NCBI RefSeq assembly: GCF_013248975.1
Contig: NZ_JABRWH010000001.1
Span: 3,926,001 to 3,990,000 of the forward strand
DNA length: 64,000 bases
Direction of reading: 5' to 3'
Source of the DNA: Neobacillus endophyticus
Lineage (GTDB): Bacteria > Bacillota > Bacilli > Bacillales > Cytobacillaceae
The notes beneath the pieces were generated by a model that was given only the letters and a program-made list of their open reading frames with translations, ran no database searches and was not told where the DNA came from. The number at the start of each line of letters is the position of its first letter. Within the stretch, counting starts at the first letter, position 1. Positions 9,572-17,447 of the stretch are shown one piece after another. Made by a program: the position numbers and the translations under genes.

Positions 9572-9645
9572 TCGGAAAGACAGGACTTGAACCTGCGACA
9601 CCTAGCACCCCATACTAGTGCTCTACCAAGCTGAGCTACTTCCCG
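9572..9645 (-). tRNA. tRNA-Pro, anticodon GGG
   Basis: A 74-nt cloverleaf. The acceptor stem is CGGGAAG/CTTTCCG with one G-U pair. The D arm reads GCTCAGCTTGGTAGAGC. The anticodon stem CTAGT/GCTAG encloses ATGGGGT (U33, anticodon GGG). The T arm is GCAGG-TTCAAGT-CCTGT, and the discriminator base is A. The bases after it are TAAA, so the terminal CCA is not encoded and must be added after transcription. The gene is solitary. Confidence 0.92.
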
Positions 9646-10113
9646 AGAATTGAAAAATCATATTTATTTTAAGTATATTGAAATTTCGGAACGGTTTCAA
9701 CTAAAATACTGTAAAATTTGGAATAGTTTGATTTTTGTTGCAAAAAACAAAGGATTAAGAACTTTTGTTTGTGTGAATTTTTAAAATATACTATAATTTT
9801 ACGAATAACATTTTGTTCTTTATAGAGCGAATGAAGGACAATTCGCAGAATCCAGGGATACCTTCTATAATAAGATATCCATAAAAGAATGATCATTATT
9901 AGGACTTTTCATATACAGCTACCACATCCTATTCGGATAAAAGCACCGCTCAAAGACTGTATGAGAAAACGGATTTCTTCGTGAGGATAATTATTTTTCT
10001 TTGTCATAATCAGCACCCAGCCATTTTATCACAAAATGCGGGATATTCGCCTATGCTTTATCTCATTTTTAACATAGTCTAGACTGTAACCTATTTCAAA
10101 GGAGGATGCTCAA
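9646..10113. other. Intergenic region with little recognisable content
   Basis: A 468-base AT-rich stretch between the tRNA and the Gly/Phe/Pro repeat gene. The longer frame on the minus strand has no ribosome binding site and an implausible composition. Apart from the 32-codon frame listed separately, I see nothing in it. Confidence 0.5.
9909..10007 (-). CDS. Possible 32-residue small protein
   Basis: ATG frame encoding a short peptide that opens MTKKNNYPHEEIRFL and ends in a Gly/Cys-rich tail (GCGSCI). The start has only a weak GGGTG upstream. I know no homologue. It could be a small sporulation-type protein or a chance frame. Confidence 0.3.
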   Translation of the reverse strand: MTKKNNYPHEEIRFLIQSLSGAFIRIGCGSCI

Positions 10114-10635
10114 GTGAATGACATGAGACAATTTATGGGCGGCATGGGAGGATTTCCTGGAACAATTGGAGGAATGGGTGGATACCCAGGTTTTAGTGGA
10201 GGAATGGGTGGCTATCCTGGATATATTGGGCATCCAGGCTATCCTGGCTACGGTGGCTACGGTGGATACCCTGGTCATAGCAGTTATGGGATGATGGGGG
10301 GATTCCCTGGTGGCATGGGAGGCTTCCCTGGACCATCAGGTATGAGCAGCATGGGAGGATTTCCAGGTTCAGCAGGTATGAGCAGCATGGGAGGCTTCCC
10401 TGGATCATCAAGTATGAGCAGCATGGGAGGCTTCCCTGGATCATCAGGTATGAGTGGCATGGGAGGCTTCCCTGGACCATCAGGTATGAGTGGCATGGGA
10501 GGCTTCCCTGGATCATCAGGTATGAGTGGCATGGGAGGTTTCCCTGGATCATCAGGTATGAGCAGTATGGGAGGCTTTCCTGGTTCAACCGGCATGGGAA
10601 GTATAGGTGGAGCTACAGGTTCAACTGGCTTCTAA
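10114..10635 (+). CDS. Gly/Phe/Pro-rich tandem-repeat protein, probable spore-surface protein
   Basis: A 173-residue low-complexity protein. The first 65 residues are variants of GGMGGYPG. The rest is a tandem array of about 11 residues (SGMSSMGGFPG), repeated roughly ten times with Ser/Gly/Pro variation. There is no signal peptide, charge cluster or membrane segment. It starts with GTG eight bases after AAAGGAGGA. Such repeat proteins without export signals are typical of spore coat or exosporium components made in the mother cell, and several spore genes lie nearby. This assignment is inference. A terminator follows the stop. Confidence 0.75.
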   Translation: MNDMRQFMGGMGGFPGTIGGMGGYPGFSGGMGGYPGYIGHPGYPGYGGYGGYPGHSSYGMMGGFPGGMGGFPGPSGMSSMGGFPGSAGMSSMGGFPGSSSMSSMGGFPGSSGMSGMGGFPGPSGMSGMGGFPGSSGMSGMGGFPGSSGMSSMGGFPGSTGMGSIGGATGSTGF

Positions 10636-10685
10636 CGTAATAGTTTTAATCATTTAATGGAAGGGTTTAGAGTTTAAGTCAGCTT

Positions 10686-10713
10686 AAGGGGCTTTTATTT
10701 AGCTCCTTTTTAC
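10686..10713 (+). terminator. Terminator after the repeat protein
   Basis: Stem AAGGGGCT/AGCTCCTT with a G-U pair, then TTT. Confidence 0.7.
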
Positions 10714-10743
10714 CGTTTTTAGGTTTTATAGTGGAGGTTAAAA

Positions 10744-11244
10744 ATGGAAAAGTTTTCAGCAGATAAAGATGGGGTAAGTCTAGAATTTTATCATTCAATT
10801 GACCGGCCGTTATTTGAAGGTTATTTTCTATTGGAAGATCAGAAACGATTTACTGCGCATCCTTCTAAAGCAATAGCTATATGTGAAATGGAAACTGATC
10901 GATTTCCGATCAAGATTCTACATAACCGTCAACTCGCAGGCTTTTTTGTACTGCATGGCTGGAAAGGTGTAAAGGAATATTCCAGTAATCGACAAGCCCT
11001 TCTTTTACGTGCTTATTCGGTCGACATGTTATTTCAGGGTAAAGGCATTGCACAAAAGTCACTCCAGTTACTTCCGGAATTTGTCCAAATTAATTTTCCG
11101 TTGGTGAATGAAATTATTTTGGCTGTAAACGAGGATAATATACGAGCCCAGCATGTCTATAAAAAATGTGGATTTACTGATCACGGTGTAAGGGCAATGG
11201 GAAGGACGGGACCCATGTTCATTTATCATTTAAAAATAGAGTGA
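10744..11244 (+). CDS. GNAT family N-acetyltransferase
   Basis: A 166-residue acetyltransferase. Motif A is clear (LRAYSVDMLFQGKGIAQKSL near residue 95), followed by the motif B asparagine region NEDNIRAQHVYKKCGF. The C-terminus GPMFIYHLKIE matches a subgroup of Bacillus GNATs of unknown substrate. The start ATG follows TGGAGG by seven bases. It is a single gene between a terminator and a hairpin. Confidence 0.87.
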   Translation: MEKFSADKDGVSLEFYHSIDRPLFEGYFLLEDQKRFTAHPSKAIAICEMETDRFPIKILHNRQLAGFFVLHGWKGVKEYSSNRQALLLRAYSVDMLFQGKGIAQKSLQLLPEFVQINFPLVNEIILAVNEDNIRAQHVYKKCGFTDHGVRAMGRTGPMFIYHLKIE

Positions 11245-11317
11245 AATTTGGATCTTTTATTTTAATAATCTGAATATCTTGGATAATATATTATTCACTG
11301 CAAGAAAAATACTTAGA

Positions 11318-11349
11318 AAACCCCATGACCATATAAGGAAATGGGGTTT
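11318..11349. terminator. Hairpin between convergent genes
   Basis: Inverted repeat AACCCCAT/ATGGGGTT with a 14-base loop. The minus-strand side continues into TTTTCTAAG, so it may terminate the RraA remnant. Confidence 0.5.
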
Positions 11350-11354
11350 AGGTG

Positions 11355-11612
11355 TTATTTTGAAAGAAGTTCGTTTAAATGTTTTAGGCCGGCTTCTCGA
11401 TTACCGGAAATTTGCTTTTCTCTTTCCTGATCTTTCTTTAGCTTTTGTATTGCATTTGACAAAACTTCTTCTTCTCTTGCTTGAGGAATGACAACAACTC
11501 CGTCGGCGTCACCAACAATAATATCGCCTGGATGTACTGTCATGCCGCCACATGAAATGGGAATATTCATTTTTCCTACTCCTGCTTTTCCACTGGAAAA
11601 ATCCCCTTTCAA
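11355..11612 (-). pseudogene. 3' remnant of an RraA-family gene
   Basis: About 85 codons matching the C-terminal third of RraA-like proteins (the 4-hydroxy-4-methyl-2-oxoglutarate aldolase and RNase-inhibitor-like family). The telling stretch is IPISCGGMTVHPGDIIVGDAD followed by GVVVIP and a charged helical tail. The N-terminal two thirds, including the usual substrate-loop residues, are missing. An in-frame stop lies just upstream of the first Met, and no ribosome binding site is present. I read this as a decayed gene remnant. Confidence 0.75.
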
Positions 11613-11674
11613 TTGCAGATGTTATAATTGTACAATGATTCAAATTAACCAAAAAATAAAATGATTTTCTTAAG

Positions 11675-11709
11675 AAAAAAATACTGCCAGAATTCCAGCA
11701 GTATTTTTT
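11675..11709 (-). terminator. Terminator of the GerPA-like pair
   Basis: Stem AAAAAATACTGC/GCAGTATTTTTT with an 11-base loop, overlapping the stop codon of the last GerPA-like gene. Confidence 0.8.
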
Positions 11710-11941
11710 AAATGATACTAGCTTTTCCGGTCCAACTGTCACTAAAGTCTGAGTCATAAATCGTACAGATTGGAATGATGATCGGAACCACATCTCCATT
11801 TTGTTCGCCATATCCTTGATTCCTTTTATAGGATACGAACTGGTCAATGAACTGATTGGGTCCCATATTTAAGATCGAAGCATGATCAAACGTATTAACC
11901 TTTATGCCTCCAATGTTCACAACCATCGGTGCAAAAATCAC
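11708..11941 (-). CDS. GerPA/GerPF-family spore germination protein
   Basis: A 77-residue protein of the small GerPA/GerPF-like family, members of which affect spore-coat permeability to germinants. Family-like features are the hydrophobic opening (IFAPMVVNIGGIKVN), the central SYKRNQGYGEQNGD block and the terminal acidic segment YDSDFSDS. It starts with GTG preceded by GAGGTGA. It is the last gene of a minus-strand pair and aligns end to end with the next gene upstream and with a third copy beyond the IS1182 element. Assignment to this broad family is fairly safe; a specific gerP subunit cannot be named. Confidence 0.75.
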   Translation of the reverse strand: MIFAPMVVNIGGIKVNTFDHASILNMGPNQFIDQFVSYKRNQGYGEQNGDVVPIIIPICTIYDSDFSDSWTGKASII

Positions 11942-11953
11942 CTGATCACCTCA

Positions 11954-12187
11954 TTAGATAATACTGTTTTTAGCTGTGTTACTGTCGTTTACATCAGGAT
12001 CGATTACCCATGAAATTGGAATATAAATCGGGGATATATCGCCGTTTTGCTCTCCAACTCCCTGGTTCCGTTTATATGAAACAAATTGATCGAAAAATTG
12101 GCTGGGACCAAGGTTTACGAGGGAAGAATTGTCCAATGAATTTACCTTAAATCCTAAAAAATTGATGGCCATTGGGGCAAAATTCAA
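11954..12187 (-). CDS. GerPA/GerPF-family spore germination protein (paralogue)
   Basis: A 77-residue paralogue of the neighbouring gene, sharing FAPM, the phrase SYKRNQGxGEQNGD and IDPDVNDS. The TTG start is chosen because GGGAGTGAT stands four bases before it and because this makes the protein the same length as its neighbour. An upstream in-frame ATG would place that ribosome binding site inside the gene. It is separated by 12 bases from the downstream copy and probably co-transcribed. The end of another related reading frame overlaps the region just upstream. Confidence 0.75.
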   Translation of the reverse strand: MNFAPMAINFLGFKVNSLDNSSLVNLGPSQFFDQFVSYKRNQGVGEQNGDISPIYIPISWVIDPDVNDSNTAKNSII

Positions 12188-12202
12188 TTTCATCACTCCC
12201 AT

Positions 12203-12235
12203 TTATATTTTTTTCTTAGGTGAATCAATTTCATA
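12203..12235 (-). pseudogene. Possible 3' end of a further GerPA-like gene
   Basis: The minus strand reads YEIDSPKKKI and then a stop. This resembles the tail YDDEIIDSPSIKI of the intact paralogue on the far side of the IS element. Continuing upstream the frame enters the transposon end. It may be the stub of a gene cut by the insertion; the similarity is short. Confidence 0.35.
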
Positions 12236-13784
12236 ATTTCCTTTTTTAAAAAAGTCTAGATTGTCCCTAACGGGACTTATTCAATTTTTTAAAACTACGC
12301 TACTTGTTGTTGCGGGCATTCTAACATTTTTCTGATACGATCAACTGCTAATTTTGAGGCATTATAAACTAAGGTGACTAAGTCAAAATGAACTTTGGCA
12401 CGCTTTCCTGTTCGATAACGAACATTGTCTAGTTGAAAGTATAACTTGAGATAAGCATTCACACGTTCCACAGCGGTACGTCGTTTAAAGACAGTTTTCC
12501 AAGCTTTCGAACCACGGGCCGGTGCTGTATATTTTCGAAGATCTGTCGTGATTTTTATTTTATAGGTCTTTTGGCAAATACCCTCATTGGCTAAAGGGCA
12601 ATTTTTACATTCTTTTGGATGTGTATATTTGAGAGTTTTGTATTTCGGATCGAAACTATCATATCGATACGAGTGTTCCCGGAAACAAGTGGGGGCGAAA
12701 TGTTTATCAAAACCTTCTATCTCAGGTTCATTACGCTTGTTATAGGCAATAACAGATTGGTGACCCATCCGGTGAATTTGTTCATAAATCGGTTCGTAAT
12801 CATACCCAGCATCCATCGTATGGTACCGTAAAGTTGAAAGTTGAACACGCTCTTGAATTCCTTTTAATAAAGGAATCGCAGCCTTTCCGTCATTCAAATT
12901 ACCAGAAGAGAAAAGCGATTGAAGAATATATTGGCTTTTTGTTCCAACAGCTAAATGAGCCTTATATCCATACCAAAATACGTTCTTTCCTTCGCTGTTT
13001 TTCTTTACACCCCACTCAGGGTTTTTGGGAATTTCAGCACGAAGATGATCTAAAGTAACGTCTAACTGTTCTTCAATTTTCTTTTCAAAAAGAGGTAGAT
13101 TGGTTTCGCGATCAGCTTTTTCAATCAACCATTGTTCTCTTTCTTCTTTCGATTTACGCCCACGTTTCTTAGGTTCGTTTTTTGGTTTTTCCTCTTTTTG
13201 AGGTGCCTGATCTTTTGCTTCAAAGTGTGTGGCATCAAGAGCTACTGTATCATCAGTGACAAATCCTTCTGTAATGGCTTGATAAAGAATCGTTTCCTTA
13301 ACCTTTTCAAGAACGTTAGATTCACTGAGGATTGTCACCATTCTTGAATAAGCTGCTTCTGAAGGTACAGTATCAGAAACCAAAAATCCGCAGTCTAGAC
13401 GGAAAACCATGTCATTTTTTAATCTCATCACCAAATCTTTAATAAAAGGAATTCGTTCCATTAATCGGGCAACTAAAGAGTAAATCATAGCTGCATAGTT
13501 CAGTTCAACAGGTCTACCAAAACGAGATTTCTTCGTTACCACAGAGAAGATTGGTTCAATGTTGATAGCAGAAAAAACAGCTTCAAAACGATGGGTAGGT
13601 TCTAAATCGTATAATTCTTGTAGTCCAAATAGGCTTCCTTGTCTTATAATAGCCATAGGGAGTCTTCCTCCAGTCTTATAAGTTTGTGTGGTGCTTACTT
13701 ATTTAGACATTTTGGGGAGGTACTCCTTTTTTTGGTGTTTAAAAGCCTTGAGCCCGTAGGGCTCAGATTTTTGAAATTGATTCA
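12221..13784 (-). mobile_element. IS1182-type insertion sequence (ends tentative)
   Basis: The transposase is flanked by a perfect 13-bp inverted repeat, TGAATCAATTTCA on the left and its complement on the right, giving a 1.56-kb unit. A palindrome lies just inside each end (GTCCCtaacGGGAC and GAGCCCgtaGGGCTC). No clear target duplication is visible beyond the repeat, so the exact boundaries are uncertain. The insertion lies inside a cluster of GerPA-like genes. Confidence 0.6.
12295..13656 (-). CDS. Transposase, IS1182 family
   Basis: A 453-residue DDE transposase. The N-terminal third (SLFGLQELYDLEPTHRFEAV to LDCGFLVSDTVPSEAAYSRM) is the DUF772-type domain. A basic linker (KKRGRKSKEEREQ) follows, then the catalytic domain with DATHFEAKD, MDAGYDYEP and the C-terminal RRTAVERVNAYLK segment. 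A cysteine cluster (CKNCPLANEGICQK) sits between the last two blocks. The frame is intact, so the element could be active. AAGACTGGAGGAAG lies before the ATG. Confidence 0.9.
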   Translation of the reverse strand: MAIIRQGSLFGLQELYDLEPTHRFEAVFSAINIEPIFSVVTKKSRFGRPVELNYAAMIYSLVARLMERIPFIKDLVMRLKNDMVFRLDCGFLVSDTVPSEAAYSRMVTILSESNVLEKVKETILYQAITEGFVTDDTVALDATHFEAKDQAPQKEEKPKNEPKKRGRKSKEEREQWLIEKADRETNLPLFEKKIEEQLDVTLDHLRAEIPKNPEWGVKKNSEGKNVFWYGYKAHLAVGTKSQYILQSLFSSGNLNDGKAAIPLLKGIQERVQLSTLRYHTMDAGYDYEPIYEQIHRMGHQSVIAYNKRNEPEIEGFDKHFAPTCFREHSYRYDSFDPKYKTLKYTHPKECKNCPLANEGICQKTYKIKITTDLRKYTAPARGSKAWKTVFKRRTAVERVNAYLKLYFQLDNVRYRTGKRAKVHFDLVTLVYNASKLAVDRIRKMLECPQQQVA

Positions 13785-13790
13785 GGTATA

Positions 13791-14027
13791 TTATATTTTT
13801 CGATTTATTTTAATGGAAGGTGAATCAATTATTTCGTCATCATAGACAGTGGTTATCGGGATGATGGTTGTGCAAAAGTCTGCCATTTGCTGGCCGAATC
13901 CTTGATTCTTTTTCCCGCTGACATTTCTTTTGATATGAAAATTCGAACCAAAGGATAAATTACTTTTATGATCAGGGCTTCCAATTTTAATTTGCTCAAT
14001 ATTAACGTTGGTAGGGAGGAAAAACAC
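13791..14027 (-). CDS. GerPA/GerPF-family protein, divergent copy
   Basis: A 78-residue protein starting at GTG eight bases after AAAGGAG. It aligns with the two GerPA-like copies left of the transposon: FFLPTNVNIEQIKI against the same hydrophobic start, KKNQGFGQQMADF against KRNQGxGEQNGD, and YDDEIIDS against the acidic end. A longer upstream frame through a terminator hairpin is rejected. The divergence suggests an older duplication than the other pair. No specific function is known beyond family membership. Confidence 0.68.
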   Translation of the reverse strand: MFFLPTNVNIEQIKIGSPDHKSNLSFGSNFHIKRNVSGKKNQGFGQQMADFCTTIIPITTVYDDEIIDSPSIKINRKI

Positions 14028-14138
14028 CTTATATTCTCCTTTCTGTTTCATATACATGAAAAGGGAGTACTTTTGCATTTTTATAATATATTCACAGTGA
14101 TCTAGAGAAAGACCATTCATTAAATTTAAGCAAAAAAA

Positions 14139-14163
14139 GAAAGTGGCGGCAGCCACTTTTTAA
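14139..14163. terminator. Short terminator-like hairpin
   Basis: Stem AAGTGGC/GCCACTT with a GGCA loop and an adjacent T-tract, between the GerPA-like gene and the YedK-type gene. Confidence 0.55.
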
Positions 14164-14251
14164 AGAAGGAAAAACTTAATGGGTTAATAAAATTATATGC
14201 TGGTTTTGGACGTGCATGTAGTGAACATGTCCATACTTCGTAAAATGTGCA

Positions 14252-14929
14252 TCAGCCAATTTTTTGAATTAGTTCTATAGAGTTATTTGCAGGAGAATTT
14301 ACTAGGGAAGAAACTTCGTATGCTTCCATTTCGTTCTCGTCATAGGGTTCTAGCAGTCTCTGTAGTATTTGCATATCAGTTATAGATGGGTTTAACCAGG
14401 TTTTTTCATCATCCTGCCTAAGAATAACTGGCATACGGTTATGAATATCTTCCATCAGCTTATTGGGGATGGTCGTAATAACAGAACAAGTATAGTGTGA
14501 TTTTCCTTCTGGTGATTTCCAATGCTCCCAAATTCCAGCCATTGCAAACAATTCTTCAGATTTCAGTTTAATTCTCATAGGGGATTTTGTTTTAGTATCT
14601 ACTCTTTTCCATTCATAAAAACTGTCTGCAACTATTAAACAACGTTTCTTCCTGAAAGCATGACGAAAACTGGGTTTTTCCGGGAGTGTTTCAGCACGGG
14701 CATTAATTAATTTATTGCCGATCGAAGGGTCTTTAGACCAAGGTGGAATTAGGCCCCATTTTAAAAAACCCATTCGGTTTGAAATGCCATCATTAATAAT
14801 TGCCAATACAGACTGGGATGGTGCTATATTATAACTGGGTGAATAGTTTTCTTCATCCAAAAAAGATTGAATGGCAAAACGGTCGATTAATTCCTCAATA
14901 GTGGCAGTTAATGTGAAGCGGCCGCACAT
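14252..14929 (-). CDS. SOS response-associated peptidase (YedK/HMCES family)
   Basis: A 225-residue SRAP-domain protein. HMCES/YedK proteins crosslink to abasic sites in single-stranded DNA through the amino group of Cys2. Cys2 is present (MCGRFTL), as are the conserved Asn in INARAETLPEKPSF, the DSFYEWKR block and the His in IHNRMPVIL. The ATG that places Cys at position 2 is preceded by GGAGTGATTTTC, and the in-frame GTG three codons earlier would hide the catalytic Cys. The gene stands alone. Its role in protecting replication forks from abasic lesions is inferred from the family. Confidence 0.92.
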   Translation of the reverse strand: MCGRFTLTATIEELIDRFAIQSFLDEENYSPSYNIAPSQSVLAIINDGISNRMGFLKWGLIPPWSKDPSIGNKLINARAETLPEKPSFRHAFRKKRCLIVADSFYEWKRVDTKTKSPMRIKLKSEELFAMAGIWEHWKSPEGKSHYTCSVITTIPNKLMEDIHNRMPVILRQDDEKTWLNPSITDMQILQRLLEPYDENEMEAYEVSSLVNSPANNSIELIQKIG

Positions 14930-15015
14930 GAAAATCACTCCAATATTAAATTTGAATCTAATTAATGTTCGAGAATTTCTTTCATTATTATAACGAAAAA
15001 GAGGGAAGAGTTTAA

Positions 15016-15801
15016 ATGATTGATATTAATAAAGCATATCGGAATAGAATTGGTTTTCCACAGAATGAAGAGATTTCCTTTGAAAAATTGGAGCAAATTC
15101 TTGAGCTATCGGCAAAAATGATTCCTTTTGAGAACCTGTGTATTATGAATCGGAATTTACGGAAATTAACAAAGAAGAATGTGGCAGATAAAATTTTAAT
15201 GAGACAAGAGGGAGGTCTTTGCTATGAGCTTAATACACTCCTTTACTTCTTTTTATTAGAAAATGATTTTGATACTGAACTTGTCTATGGGGCGGTATAT
15301 AATCGTGAAACGCAATCTTGGAGTAGGACAGGTAGAACACACGTCTTAAATATAGTAACACACGAAGGCCAGAAATTTTTAGTGGATACAGGATTTGGCG
15401 GAAACCTGCCGTTAAAACCCGTCCCGTTAAATGGCGATGTGGTCGTGTCCCGCAATGGAGAGTTTCGAGTTCAGAAGACAAAAAGTGAGTATGGAGAGTA
15501 TATTTTTGAATTGAAGTTGAAAGACAGGGATACAGATTGGCGAATAGGGTACGTATTTGATCCTGTACGTCCGATTGAAGATATTGCTGATTTAAATTTG
15601 GTACAGCAAATTATTGCCGAAAGCCCGGATTCTTCATTTAATAAAGGGCATTTAATGACGAAATTCACAGAAAACGGAACAGTGACGCTAACAGATTCAT
15701 CTATGACACAACGTTTTAATGGAGATGAAATCAAGGAGAAAGTGGAGTGGCAAGCCTTTATCAAACTGGCTAAACAGCATTTTGGAATTGAGATTAAATA
15801 A
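15016..15801 (+). CDS. Arylamine N-acetyltransferase
   Basis: A 261-residue NAT-family enzyme transferring acetyl from acetyl-CoA to arylamines and hydrazines. The catalytic triad is visible: Cys in GGLCYELN near residue 67, His in RTHVLNIV near 109 and Asp in VDTGFGG near 124. The N-terminal PFENLCI segment is also typical. The length fits bacterial NATs (about 255-275). The ATG follows GAGGGAAGAG. It is convergent with nothing and followed by a long non-coding stretch. Confidence 0.9.
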   Translation: MIDINKAYRNRIGFPQNEEISFEKLEQILELSAKMIPFENLCIMNRNLRKLTKKNVADKILMRQEGGLCYELNTLLYFFLLENDFDTELVYGAVYNRETQSWSRTGRTHVLNIVTHEGQKFLVDTGFGGNLPLKPVPLNGDVVVSRNGEFRVQKTKSEYGEYIFELKLKDRDTDWRIGYVFDPVRPIEDIADLNLVQQIIAESPDSSFNKGHLMTKFTENGTVTLTDSSMTQRFNGDEIKEKVEWQAFIKLAKQHFGIEIK

Positions 15802-15992
15802 TAAGAATGGCGATTTCAAATTACTAGCAAAAACCTATGCCAACGGACCTTAGTTTAGGGCCCCTCTTAAGAATTACTTTTATCCTTTATCACTTTAAAT
15901 ATTGAAAGAAAATTTAGAAAATGGTAAAATGAAATTGTTTAAATTCTTCTGAGTTTAGACCTCCTAATGTGAGAGCTTAATTTGCTCTCGTT

Positions 15993-16029
15993 TGGACCTT
16001 TGACAATTGATCAAGGGTCTCTTTTTTTT
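15993..16029 (+). terminator. Terminator-like hairpin
   Basis: GGACCTTTGA pairs imperfectly with TCAAGGGTCT around the loop CAATTGA, followed by eight T. No gene lies immediately upstream, so it may end a leader or small RNA. Confidence 0.6.
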
Positions 16030-16099
16030 GATAAAATGGAGTTTGCATCTGTTTAGAGCAAAGATAAGATAAAGCATGTTTTTGATACGATCCTTTTAA

Positions 16100-16252
16100 A
16101 TGGACGGGGCAGAAGGAACAAAGATTCCGAGAAAATGTACGCGTATTTCCTTTGTAGTTGAACAGAGGATAAAGTTATTTCCTCCGGGAGAATGGAGCAG
16201 CGGGACCGGTTATCTACTTAAGCACCGCGGAGAATCATGGGACAGTCAGTGA
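16100..16252 (+). CDS. Doubtful 50-residue frame
   Basis: ATG frame beginning MDGAEGTKIPRKC and continuing through RISFVVEQR and GEWSSGTGYLLKH. The composition looks protein-like, but no ribosome binding site precedes it and a stop codon immediately abuts the ATG. It could be a gene fragment or chance. Confidence 0.2.
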   Translation: MDGAEGTKIPRKCTRISFVVEQRIKLFPPGEWSSGTGYLLKHRGESWDSQ

Positions 16253-16321
16253 ATGCATATTGCTTAATTTGAAGCCGGTGGTTTGCTTTAAAACTTAGCC
16301 GAAAGGTAAAAAGGTGATTTT

Positions 16322-16873
16322 ATGGATTTTCGAACAGTTGATCAATGGGACGAAAAGGTATGGAAAAATGTCTGCTTTATATATGAACAGGCATTTGGGA
16401 ATAAAGGAGCAAAGCCAGAGAAAATTATTCGTCATATGTTCCAAAAAGGAATTTGTTATTTACATATCGGATCTAAAAATGGAGAAGTTATTTCAATGGC
16501 CATAACAGGAAAACTTAATGGTATTAACGCATTATTGATTGACTATTTGGCTGTTCGCCAGGAAATGCGCGGAAAAGGGCTTGGTCAGGAAATGATCCAA
16601 TATATTAAAGAATGGTGTCTTTCTGCCTCTCATTTCAACAGTCTGATTATTGAGGTAGAATCCGATATTTCTTCTGAAAATTTGGCCAGGGTTCATTTTT
16701 GGGGAAAATGCGGCTTCCATCTAACAGAATATATTCATCATTATATTTGGGTTCCAGAACCCTATCAAGCGATGTATTTGAAATTACGTGATGAAGTGGT
16801 AGTGCCTGAAACAGGTGAAGAATTGTTTAAATATATAGGTCATTTTCACAAAACTTCTTTTCGAGGCGCGTGA
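16322..16873 (+). CDS. GNAT family N-acetyltransferase
   Basis: A 183-residue acetyltransferase. Motif A is DYLAVRQEMRGKGLGQEMIQ near residue 75, and the motif B region is ENLARVHFWGKCGFHL. The C-terminal extension (VPETGEELFKYIGHFHK) is shared by a Bacillus subgroup of unknown substrate. The start follows AAAAAGGTGATTTT. No operon partner is evident. Confidence 0.87.
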   Translation: MDFRTVDQWDEKVWKNVCFIYEQAFGNKGAKPEKIIRHMFQKGICYLHIGSKNGEVISMAITGKLNGINALLIDYLAVRQEMRGKGLGQEMIQYIKEWCLSASHFNSLIIEVESDISSENLARVHFWGKCGFHLTEYIHHYIWVPEPYQAMYLKLRDEVVVPETGEELFKYIGHFHKTSFRGA

Positions 16874-16960
16874 TGAAAAAAGTTTTTCCCAGTATGCAGG
16901 TTTTATTTTAATAGGTGTAGTAAATAATACTTATGGTTAAATTGAAAAGGAGTGTTAAAG

Positions 16961-17371
16961 ATGAGAGGTCAAGCAACCCCATATCTAATGTTTGATGGAA
17001 ATGCGCGGGAAGCATTGGAGTTCTATAGGAGTATTTTCGGAGGAGAATTATTAAATTTGCAAACGTATGCGGATGCAGGTTATAAGGATGCTCCAAATGC
17101 CAACGACCGGCTGATTCACGTTCAATTTAAAAAGGATGATCTATTTATCATGGCGTCTGATTGCTTTCCTGGACAATCTGTTGTTGTAGGCAACAACGTT
17201 TCTTTAGCTCTTGATCTGGAGTCAGAGGAAGAAATTCAAAAAATATATGATGCTTTAAAAGAAAATGGTAAGGTTCACATGGAGCTGCAGGATACATTTT
17301 GGGGAGCTAAGTATGCAAAAGTTGTAGATGCGTATGGTGTCATTTGGGACCTCAATCACCAAAAATCATAA
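16961..17371 (+). CDS. VOC family (PhnB-like) protein
   Basis: A 136-residue vicinal-oxygen-chelate protein of the PhnB/YjdN subgroup. The features are TPYLMFDGNAREALEFY at the start, HVQFKKDDLFIMASD in the middle and FWGAKYAKVVDAYGVIWDLN at the end, the usual pattern of two beta-alpha-beta-beta-beta units. The family includes glyoxalases and resistance proteins, but most PhnB-like members have no known reaction. The ATG is placed after AAAAGGAGTGTTAAAG; an in-frame TTG three codons earlier is less well placed. Confidence 0.87.
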   Translation: MRGQATPYLMFDGNAREALEFYRSIFGGELLNLQTYADAGYKDAPNANDRLIHVQFKKDDLFIMASDCFPGQSVVVGNNVSLALDLESEEEIQKIYDALKENGKVHMELQDTFWGAKYAKVVDAYGVIWDLNHQKS

Positions 17372-17380
17372 TAGTAATAG

Positions 17381-17408
17381 AAAAAAGCACTTTCGAGTGC
17401 TTTTTTAT
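17381..17408 (+). terminator. Terminator after the VOC gene
   Basis: Perfect stem AAAAAAGCACT/AGTGCTTTTTT with a TTCG tetraloop. Confidence 0.85.
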
Positions 17409-17447
17409 TTTGATTAGGGAAAGATTTATTAGCTTCATATAGACATG

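Larger units (their letters stand above)
15802..16321 (+). other. 520-base region without a clear gene
   Basis: It contains a terminator-like hairpin at 15993-16029 and, from about 16100, a more GC-rich stretch with an open 50-codon frame. The stretch 16190-16310 has several short complementary runs and may be structured. It matches no riboswitch class I can recognise. Confidence 0.5.

Noticed and set aside
9669..9896. 75-codon minus-strand frame
   Set aside because: No ribosome binding site, atypical composition, no recognisable family.
10193..10595. Two reverse-strand frames over the GGFPG repeat
   Set aside because: Shadow frames of the repeat; no ribosome binding site and no family match.
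11279..11491. 70-codon plus-strand frame
   Set aside because: Covers a hairpin and the reverse of the RraA remnant; it starts without a ribosome binding site.
12220..13832. GGTGAATCAATT at both sides of the IS1182 element as a target duplication
   Set aside because: The right copy lies inside the coding end of the paralogous GerPA-like gene, outside the inverted repeat, so similarity of two gene ends explains it as well.
16221..16230. AGCACCGCGG, reminiscent of a T-box antiterminator
   Set aside because: No specifier loop, no terminator/antiterminator pair and no aminoacyl-tRNA or amino-acid gene downstream.
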